48,154 bases of DNA from Aequorivita sp. (GTDB lineage: Bacteria; Bacteroidota; Bacteroidia; Flavobacteriales; Flavobacteriaceae). Each line of letters opens with the position of its first letter. The stretch's first letter is position 1. The DNA lies in assembly GCA_024637015.1 (NCBI GenBank), contig JAGXGE010000025.1, positions 1 through 48,154 on the forward strand, in the 5' to 3' direction. A model generated the notes under the pieces. That model was not told where the DNA came from. It made no database searches and saw only the letters and a list, made by a program, of their open reading frames with translations. Positions 42,063 to 48,154 of this stretch are shown here, in pieces. A program made the translations under genes and the position numbers.

Positions 42063-42928
42063 TATGCAGTTTTCTCTCGAAGTGGTCTGTTCAAGACCAA
42101 ATCTAGGTATAGATTGATTTTTCGTTTTAGATCCCGACGATGGGTTATAAAATCGAGGAAACCGTGCTCCAAAAGGAATTCGGCAGTTTGGAAACCTTCG
42201 GGGAGTTCTTTCCCTGTGGTATCACGAACAACGCGAGGTCCTGCGAAACCAATTAAAGCACCGGGCTCGCTAATGTTTATATCGCCCAACATTGCGAAAG
42301 AAGCAGTAGTTCCTCCTGTGGTTGGGTCTGTACATAAAGAAATATAGGGTATTCCGGCATCATTAAGTTGAGCAAGCTTTACACTTGTTTTTGCAAGTTG
42401 CATCAACGAAAGTGCAGCTTCCATCATTCGGGCACCGCCACTTTTTGAAATGATCAGTAAAGGAATATTCTTTTTAAGTGAATAATCTGCGGCACGGGCA
42501 ATTTTTTCACCTACAACGCTTCCCATAGAACCTCCAATAAAACTGAAGTCCATACAGGCTATAACCAAATCGGCTCCCATCGATTTTCCAACCGCACAAC
42601 GTATAGCGTCTTTAAGACCGGTTTTGTCCTGCGCCTCCTTTAACCTATCTGTATACTTTTTCTTATCCTCGAATTTTAGGGTATCTTGAGAGGTAAGATT
42701 TTTATCGAGTTCTTTAAATTTATTGTCGTCAAAAAGAATTTCAAAATACTCTTTGCTTCCAATGCGCACATGGTAGCCATCTTCGGGACTTACATAAAAA
42801 TTCTTTTCAAGCTCTTCGCTATCAACAATTTTTCCGGTGGGCGATTTGTACCACAATCCTTTTGGAACGTCTTTTTTATCTTCTGTTGGGGTTTGTATCC
42901 CTTTTTTTGTTCTTTTAAACCAAGGCAT
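42062..42928 (-). CDS. accD: Acetyl-CoA carboxylase carboxyltransferase subunit beta, without zinc-ribbon cysteines
   Basis: The 288-residue protein, with AccA, moves the carboxyl group to acetyl-CoA to give malonyl-CoA, the first step of fatty acid synthesis. The crotonase-type core is complete: [59 protein letters not shown] and [13 protein letters not shown]. The N-terminal part aligns with the zinc ribbon ([21 protein letters not shown]), but the four Cys positions hold Ser29, Gly32, Ser47 and Asp50. The zinc is therefore not bound in the usual way. The gene lies 21 nt downstream of fbaA. Confidence 0.95.
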   Translation of the reverse strand: MPWFKRTKKGIQTPTEDKKDVPKGLWYKSPTGKIVDSEELEKNFYVSPEDGYHVRIGSKEYFEILFDDNKFKELDKNLTSQDTLKFEDKKKYTDRLKEAQDKTGLKDAIRCAVGKSMGADLVIACMDFSFIGGSMGSVVGEKIARAADYSLKKNIPLLIISKSGGARMMEAALSLMQLAKTSVKLAQLNDAGIPYISLCTDPTTGGTTASFAMLGDINISEPGALIGFAGPRVVRDTTGKELPEGFQTAEFLLEHGFLDFITHRRDLKRKINLYLDLVLNRPLREKTA

Positions 42929-42949
42929 AGGGGGGAGGTTTTTGTTGTT

Positions 42950-44017
42950 TTATAACGTATTAACGTTGTTTAGATCTTTAAAGGCCTGTTCAAGTCTTTT
43001 TTTGAAAGTGATTTCACCATCGCGAAGCCATTTTCTTGGATCGTAATATTTTTTATTGGGTAGCTCGTCTCCTTCGGGATTTCCAATCTGGGTTTTTAAA
43101 TACTCCAAATTGTTCACCATATAATCGCGAACACCTTCAGTAAAAGCAAATTGCATATCGGTGTCAATATTCATCTTTATTACTCCGTAACTAATTGCTT
43201 CACGAATTTCTTCCAAGGTGGAACCACTTCCACCGTGAAAAACAAAGTCAATTGGATTATGCCCAGTATTGAATTTTTTCTGAACATATTCCTGTGAGTT
43301 TTTAAGGATTACAGGAGTCAACTTTACATTACCAGGTTTGTAAACCCCGTGAACGTTTCCAAAAGCTGCGGCAATGGTAAACTGATCGCTTATTTTTGAA
43401 AGCTCCTCATAGGCATAAGCAACTTCTTCGGGTTGTGTATATAGTTTTGAGGAATCGACGTCGGTATTGTCCACGCCATCTTCTTCACCGCCAGTGATGC
43501 CCAATTCAATTTCGAGAGTCATCCCTATTTTGCTCATTCGCTCCAAATAGCGCTTGCAGATTTCAATATTTTCTTCAATAGGCTCTTCGGAAAGATCTAT
43601 CATATGTGAGCTATAAAGTGGTTTTCCATTTTCTTTAAAGAATTTTTCACCTGCGTCAAGCAAACCGTCAATCCATGGAAGTAATTTTTTAGCGCAATGG
43701 TCAGTGTGAAGAATAACCGTGGCGCCATAAACTTTTGCAAGTTCGTGAATATGTTTTGCGCCAGCCACGCCACCAGCTATTGCAGCTTTTTCATTTTCGT
43801 TTGAAAGGCCTTTTCCGGCATTAAAATGTGCTCCACCATTTGAAAATTGAATAATCACAGGCGAATTCAGAGCGGCAGCTGTTTCCATGACAGCGTTAAC
43901 ACTGTCTGAACCTACAACGTTCACTGCAGGCATTGCAAAGCCTTTATCTTTTGCGTATTGATGTATTTTTTGAACTTCTTTTCCAGTTGCTACACCTGGT
44001 ACAATTCCATGGCTCAT
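42950..44017 (-). CDS. fbaA: Class II fructose-bisphosphate aldolase
   Basis: The 355-residue zinc enzyme cleaves fructose 1,6-bisphosphate into triose phosphates, or makes it in gluconeogenesis. The zinc and active-site regions are seen in VILHTDHCAKKLLPWIDGLL, EIELGITGGEEDGVDN, AAAFGNVHGVYKPGN and DFVFHGGSGST, and NIDTDMQFAFTEGVRDY follows. The length is typical of the FbaA (class IIA) branch. It is directly upstream of accD on the same strand. Confidence 0.97.
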   Translation of the reverse strand: MSHGIVPGVATGKEVQKIHQYAKDKGFAMPAVNVVGSDSVNAVMETAAALNSPVIIQFSNGGAHFNAGKGLSNENEKAAIAGGVAGAKHIHELAKVYGATVILHTDHCAKKLLPWIDGLLDAGEKFFKENGKPLYSSHMIDLSEEPIEENIEICKRYLERMSKIGMTLEIELGITGGEEDGVDNTDVDSSKLYTQPEEVAYAYEELSKISDQFTIAAAFGNVHGVYKPGNVKLTPVILKNSQEYVQKKFNTGHNPIDFVFHGGSGSTLEEIREAISYGVIKMNIDTDMQFAFTEGVRDYMVNNLEYLKTQIGNPEGDELPNKKYYDPRKWLRDGEITFKKRLEQAFKDLNNVNTL

Positions 44018-44060
44018 AATTAAGTATGTTTATCAAGCAAAAGTAACAAATTTATATGGT

Positions 44061-46619
44061 TTAGAAGGGATAGTTAATACCTATGTTATATACTGCATTT
44101 GGAAAATTATAATCCCTAAACCAACGTTTGCCAACAGGATTTGCAGGGTTGTGTGTTTTAAAACCAACGTCAAAACGCAACACAAAAAATCCAAAATCAT
44201 ACCGAAGCCCAAAACCCGAAGCAACCGCAAGTTCTTTTATATCTGCAATGCCATTAAATACCGCTGCTTCGTCTTCTATGTTGTCCAGCACATTCCAAAT
44301 GTTTCCCGCATCTACAAATAAAGCACCTTTAAAGGCTCCCAATATGGTAAACCTATACTCACCATTAATAGCAAGTTTGAAGTTCGCATCATTAAAATCA
44401 AGAATGCTTCCGCTGCTTCCAGGACCAAGATCATAAGCTCTCCAGCCACGGTTATCGTTGGCGCCACCGGCAAAATAACTTCTGGTAAATGGAATACTGT
44501 TACTGTTCCCGTAAGGAATGGCAATCCCTCCAAAAACCCGGAAGGCGACTATATTATTACTCGTTATGTCCCAATGTTTTATGTATTCCGCTTCCACTTT
44601 TGCATATTGCGAATAAACAACACCCAAGGTTTTATAATTTCCGGCATTATTTTTTTTAATACCTGCAATACTGGAAATTCCAGAAAGCACATTGCCCGCA
44701 GATTCAAGTTTTAGGCGTAATCGCGAAAAATTATTGTCATTAATGTTTTCCCGCGTGTCTCTTGTTAAAGTTATATTGGAAGCAAAAATTAGGTTGTTCT
44801 CGGAAAGCCGTATTTGTCGCTCGGCAATACTTAAAACTTCTTGATATATTTTAGGGTCAGAGTTGATATTTTCCTGTAAAACATCAGTAATAAATGTAGC
44901 TGTTTCGTCAGGAATTTCAAGCATTGGGTTGTTTGATGGATTGCCGAAACCATAATTTAATTCCTGTGCAATTTCGTTCAGCCTGTTATAGGAACTCTTG
45001 TAAACATTGAAATAATTTTCCGTATTTAGGTTCCGAACGTATTGAAGGTTCATCAAATCCAATTGATAGGTAAGGATTTTTGAAGGCTTCCATCTGTAAT
45101 TATAAATTGCATTTATAGATTGTCTGTCTAAACCTATATTGTTTTGCGCACTTGCTCCTATACTCACACTTGTTGAAGGCGACATATATTTTGGGATCAG
45201 CTTTTCAGTATTTAAAGGGAAAATAATCCTTGGAAAAGTAAGCTTTGCGTCTCCACCAAATTCTGAAATATTGAAAAAATTACTTTGGCTGTCTGCGGCA
45301 TCTTTAGAAGAACCGAGACTGCCACGACCTGAAATTTGTAATATTTCAGCCCCACGAAAAATATTTCTAAAAATAATATTTCCGCTAAAACTGATTCCAA
45401 ACTGCTGAATGGTTGAGGTATATGCGTCAAAATCCACCCCAAGGGTAAAACGATCGCGCGGGCTTAGCAAAATAGTAGAATTCAACAATCTTCCTGTGGA
45501 ATCTTTTTCTACTTCGGCATAATTTATATTCGGGTATTTAAAAATGCGCAGATCGCTAATTTGATTGTAGGTCAAGGTCCTGTCAATATCCTTATAAGTT
45601 TTCCCTGGAGTAATGGAAATGGCATCCGTAATGGCTTTTGGACGAAACCGCATTTTGCCATAACTGAAGAGTTTATACCCCTTATAACTTATGGAATCCT
45701 GAAATTTTTTATCCTTGTTTTCATATGTAAAATCCGTAATGATCCTAACTTCATTAATACTGTGAACTTTAAAAGGAACCGTATAGGTACTGTCTCCCTC
45801 GCTAATTTTTCTATCGGGGATAATGTAAGTAATATCGGCTTTATGGTTAGTATTTACGGTATCCGCTTCAAAACCTACATATTCCTGATCAAAGTGATAC
45901 AGCCCCGAGTTTCTAAACTGTATGGTGAGTCGGTCGCGTTCGTTCACAAAATCGTTCGCGGCATATTGTTTTCCCCGGACAATGAATGAACTGGCTTTGG
46001 TGATTTGAAAAAGTGAATCAACTACGGGCGAACTTATTTTTTCAATAATGGAATCACCCACAAAATAAGGCTGGTGTTTTTTTACGGAATAAGTTATGGC
46101 AGCTCTTTTGTTCTTTTTTTTGCTAGGCTCAATTTTATAATCCACTTCGTCATTAAAATAGCCGTAACTCGCGTACCAGCGCTTTAATCTATTCACAGAC
46201 TTTTCAATTTTTTTCTCGTCAATAACCACTGGTGCATCGCCAGATTTTTGCAGCCATTTGTTAATCCCTACGTAACTACTATCTATTTGGTCCACTTGCT
46301 TTTTTGAAAGAAGACGAATAAGCCGCTCCTCGCGCTTTGGGTTTTTGTGAAGCCATTTATAATAGGTAGAATCCGGCTGTGGGTCTGCAAGATTGTAAAT
46401 ATGTAAGCTTAAAGGCACTCCAATCAGTGGGATTGAAGTATTCGGTTTCTGTGCTAATTGACTGTAAACCCCCGCGTCTTTTGTTTCTAAGCTATCAACA
46501 ATAATTGTGTTGTCTGTAAGTAAAAATTTCCCATCGGGTACACGCTTTACAGCATTACAGGAAAAAAACAAGCTGGTTAATACTATAAATAATGATATTT
46601 TTGTGAGGTTGCGCTTCAA
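44061..46619 (-). CDS. tamL: Omp85-family translocation and assembly lipoprotein TamL
   Basis: An outer-membrane protein of 852 residues if started at TTG 46619 (KRNLTKISLFIVLTSLFFSC), which gives a proper lipoprotein signal with Cys21; the upstream ATG at 46673 would add 18 residues before it and overlap the divergent gene. POTRA-type domains fill about residues 40-400 and a 16-strand Omp85 barrel follows, with SYFAGGANDNRGWRAYDLGPG and the end NIGINYPF (aromatic C-terminus). In Bacteroidota TamL replaces TamA as partner of TamB in outer-membrane assembly. TamB is not in the window. Confidence 0.9.
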   Translation of the reverse strand: MKRNLTKISLFIVLTSLFFSCNAVKRVPDGKFLLTDNTIIVDSLETKDAGVYSQLAQKPNTSIPLIGVPLSLHIYNLADPQPDSTYYKWLHKNPKREERLIRLLSKKQVDQIDSSYVGINKWLQKSGDAPVVIDEKKIEKSVNRLKRWYASYGYFNDEVDYKIEPSKKKNKRAAITYSVKKHQPYFVGDSIIEKISSPVVDSLFQITKASSFIVRGKQYAANDFVNERDRLTIQFRNSGLYHFDQEYVGFEADTVNTNHKADITYIIPDRKISEGDSTYTVPFKVHSINEVRIITDFTYENKDKKFQDSISYKGYKLFSYGKMRFRPKAITDAISITPGKTYKDIDRTLTYNQISDLRIFKYPNINYAEVEKDSTGRLLNSTILLSPRDRFTLGVDFDAYTSTIQQFGISFSGNIIFRNIFRGAEILQISGRGSLGSSKDAADSQSNFFNISEFGGDAKLTFPRIIFPLNTEKLIPKYMSPSTSVSIGASAQNNIGLDRQSINAIYNYRWKPSKILTYQLDLMNLQYVRNLNTENYFNVYKSSYNRLNEIAQELNYGFGNPSNNPMLEIPDETATFITDVLQENINSDPKIYQEVLSIAERQIRLSENNLIFASNITLTRDTRENINDNNFSRLRLKLESAGNVLSGISSIAGIKKNNAGNYKTLGVVYSQYAKVEAEYIKHWDITSNNIVAFRVFGGIAIPYGNSNSIPFTRSYFAGGANDNRGWRAYDLGPGSSGSILDFNDANFKLAINGEYRFTILGAFKGALFVDAGNIWNVLDNIEDEAAVFNGIADIKELAVASGFGLRYDFGFFVLRFDVGFKTHNPANPVGKRWFRDYNFPNAVYNIGINYPF

Positions 46620-46655
46620 GTGTACATTTTTATTCAAATTCAAAAATACTATATT

Positions 46656-47384
46656 TTGGTCAGCAAAAGTCAAACAAAATTAATAACGAGCCTTCAGCAA
46701 AAAAAGTACCGCGACCAAACTGGTCTTTTTGTGGGTGAAGGGCCAAAAGTTATTGCCGAATTGTTGAAAGAAGGTTTTAAACTTCAATCACTATTTACGA
46801 CGGATGCATCACAAACTGCTGCCGAAAATCATTTTTACGTAACTGATGCTGAACTTAAAAGGATAAGTTTTCTAAAAACAGCAAACACTTCTTTGGGTGT
46901 TTTTGAAATCCCCAAGCCTAAGCTTTTGCAGGATTCCGGTTTAATGGTCGCTTTGGATGCCGTCCGCGACCCAGGAAATTTAGGCACCATCATTCGGCTA
47001 TGTGATTGGTTTGGGGTACAACAAATTCTTTGTTCCGAAGACACTGCAGATTGCTTCAATCCAAAAGTCGTGCAGGCAACCATGGGTTCTATGGCGCGGG
47101 TGCAAATTCATTATCTGTCCCTTTCAGTCTTTTTTAAAAAAACGAAATTACCCATTTATGGGGGTTTTATGGATGGAAAAAGTGTTTATTCTGAAAAACT
47201 TACCAAAGACGGAATAATAGTAATGGGAAACGAAGCAAATGGCATATCGGAAGCATTAATTCAAAAAATAACACACAAAATAACCATTCCCCGTTTCGGT
47301 AAAACACAAAAAACCGAAAGCCTAAATGTGGCAACAGCAACCGCTATTCTTTTAAGTGAATTCAGAAGGTCTACTGAAACGTAA
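46656..47384 (+). CDS. SpoU/TrmH-family RNA 2'-O-methyltransferase
   Basis: A 242-residue enzyme if started at TTG 46656 (VSKSQTKLITSLQQKKYR follows), the start that matches the family; the frame runs back to a GTG at 46620 without added features. SPOUT-fold motifs are seen: motif 1 ALDAVRDPGNLGTIIRLCDWFG, motif 2 VMGNEANGIS, and motif 3 ITIPRFGKTQKTESLNVATATAILLSE. It transfers methyl from SAM to a ribose in rRNA or tRNA; the exact site (RlmB-like or another) is not clear. Its 3' end overlaps porT by 14 nt on the opposite strand. Confidence 0.92.
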   Translation: MVSKSQTKLITSLQQKKYRDQTGLFVGEGPKVIAELLKEGFKLQSLFTTDASQTAAENHFYVTDAELKRISFLKTANTSLGVFEIPKPKLLQDSGLMVALDAVRDPGNLGTIIRLCDWFGVQQILCSEDTADCFNPKVVQATMGSMARVQIHYLSLSVFFKKTKLPIYGGFMDGKSVYSEKLTKDGIIVMGNEANGISEALIQKITHKITIPRFGKTQKTESLNVATATAILLSEFRRSTET

Positions 47385-48081
47385 AGTTTATAAAAATACC
47401 TCTAGACGATAATTTATCGATGTTTCCGGTCCAAGGGCTGTTGGGGTCGTCATCGCGAACCAATTCATCGCTAAGCGCAAAAACACCGCGGATGGAAGGC
47501 GTGAATTTGAAGTAGTAGAGATAAAAATCTATTCCAAAACCAAGTTCGTAATAATTGGTTCCTTTTGTCATCCGGAATTTTCCCTGCTCATTGTCTTCAG
47601 GGTTTTTTTCGTTGCTGGAAAGATTGACCGAAGTGGAAACCCCACCAATTATAAATGGTTTTATATTGTTCAATCTTTTGGTTGAAACTTTTAGTAAAAG
47701 CGGTACATGGATATAAGTAGATTTTACCTCGCGTAAATAGTCTTTCGGTTCTGTAAATCCGGGAAAAGTAAGATTTCGCTGTGTAAAGTATAACCCTGGC
47801 TCCAAACGAAGGTTGAAATATTGATTGATGCGCATATCGCCAATAAGGCCTACGTTAAAACCTGCGGAGCGCTCTACTTGAATATCTGTGTTATCGTCTG
47901 CATATTGGTTTTTGTAATCAATTTTAAAATCATAACTATTGAAGCCCAAAAAGTAGCCCCAAGAAAAGCGTTTTTTATCAAAATTCTCCAAATTTGCAAT
48001 CCGTTCCTTGTTGAAAAACCACTGCGCGTGAGCGCTGTTTGCAATGAATAAAACGGCCAATACAAAAAATAGCTTCTTCAT
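47371..48081 (-). CDS. porT: Type IX secretion / gliding outer membrane protein PorT
   Basis: The 236-residue protein has a signal peptide (MKKLFFVLAVLFIANSAHAQ) and an eight-stranded beta-barrel pattern of the PorT family: FSWGYFLGFNSYDFKI, FNVGLIGDMRINQYFNLRLEPGLYF, THVPLLLK-like segment YIHVPLLLKVS, IKPFIIGGVSTSVNL, and an aromatic end INFTFQ. PorT is needed for T9SS function in Porphyromonas and for gliding in Flavobacterium, where it is SprT. It follows ubiE/menG directly, as is common in the family. Confidence 0.92.
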   Translation of the reverse strand: MKKLFFVLAVLFIANSAHAQWFFNKERIANLENFDKKRFSWGYFLGFNSYDFKIDYKNQYADDNTDIQVERSAGFNVGLIGDMRINQYFNLRLEPGLYFTQRNLTFPGFTEPKDYLREVKSTYIHVPLLLKVSTKRLNNIKPFIIGGVSTSVNLSSNEKNPEDNEQGKFRMTKGTNYYELGFGIDFYLYYFKFTPSIRGVFALSDELVRDDDPNSPWTGNIDKLSSRGIFINFTFQ

Positions 48082-48084
48082 AAA

Positions 48085-48154
48085 TTATTTTGTAGCGTTA
48101 TAGATGGTTGCCACCCCGAAAGTTTGCGGTTTATTTTTCACTTCATTAAACCCG
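48085..48154 (-). CDS. ubiE: C-terminal end of menaquinone methyltransferase UbiE/MenG, partial
   Basis: The frame enters from the right edge and stops at 48085. The last 22 residues GFNEVKNKPQTFGVATIYNATK match the end of flavobacterial UbiE/MenG (SAM-dependent methyltransferase of menaquinone synthesis), where the final strand reads FGVATIY. Most of the enzyme lies outside the window, so the name rests on this tail and on the usual ubiE-porT order. It ends 3 nt before the porT start. Confidence 0.65.
   Translation of the reverse strand, partial: GFNEVKNKPQTFGVATIYNATK

Noticed and set aside
42062-42928. accD as a pseudogene because the zinc cysteines are missing
   Set aside because: The frame is complete, the length normal and all core motifs present; the substitutions look like lineage-wide loss.
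45561-45989. 142-codon frame opposite tamL
   Set aside because: Antisense to the conserved POTRA region; no signal, motif or promoter.

Overview
The window is chromosomal DNA from a member of the Flavobacteriaceae (phylum Bacteroidota). The evidence is the low GC content, Bacteroidota-type promoters (TTG/TTTG about 19 nt before TAnnTTTG), an almost complete absence of Shine-Dalgarno sequences, a type IX secretion C-terminal sorting domain, PorT, exosortase XrtF, a SusC/SusD pair, a short RpoD lacking region 1.1, and the purH-mreBCD-pbp2-rodA gene order. The genus cannot be fixed from sequence alone. No insertion sequence, prophage, CRISPR array or rRNA operon is visible; most of the window is core genome.

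Layout. 1-140 is the end of a T9SS type B secreted protein with strikingly GC-rich codons. 0.36-3 kb: a FadL-type outer membrane protein and a Tyr/Gly-rich lipoprotein, divergent from proS. 4.5-5 kb: tRNA-Glu(UUC) and rpsT, convergent with coaD-(membrane protein)-surE. 6.8-11 kb: a Tsp/Prc-type protease, an orphan OppC-like permease and a membrane-anchored DNA/RNA nuclease. 11-18.2 kb: the cell-shape cluster rodA-pbp2-mreD-mreC-mreB, then purH, all on the minus strand. 18.4-21.2 kb: a MacB-type permease, a GAF/fRMsr-like protein, and xrtF with its partner membrane protein. 21.2-24.9 kb: four periplasmic or outer-membrane genes (DUF3347 lipoprotein, HYC_CC_PP protein, TonB receptor with a CC pair in its plug, exported HMA protein) that look like a copper or heavy-metal module. 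25-31 kb: a possibly frameshifted small basic protein, a Tudor-like protein and a SusC/SusD pair without glycan enzymes. 31-34.9 kb: an M90 metallopeptidase, YpdA-like reductase, rpe, a BLUF photoreceptor and rpoD. 35.2-38 kb: proC-proB-proA. 38-41 kb: a possible small RNA with a tRNA-like 5' end, pnp and rpsO. 41-48.1 kb: a two-repeat lipoprotein, accD, fbaA, tamL, a SpoU methyltransferase, porT and the end of ubiE/menG.

How the genes fit together. The mre-pbp2-rodA group builds the lateral wall. TamL, PorT, the sorting domain and XrtF belong to envelope biogenesis and protein export. proC-proB form most of a proline pathway together with proA. pnp and rpsO are RNA-degradation and ribosome genes in the usual neighbourhood. 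RpoD, encoded here, is expected to read the TAnnTTTG promoters seen through the window.

The observations most worth a second look are the 21.2-24.9 kb metal module, the structured transcript candidate at 38.07-38.26 kb, the broken small basic ORF at 25.04-25.14 kb, the abrupt codon-usage switch at 1-140, and an AccD that has lost all four zinc-ribbon cysteines. I do not see a clearly new multi-gene defence or biosynthetic system.
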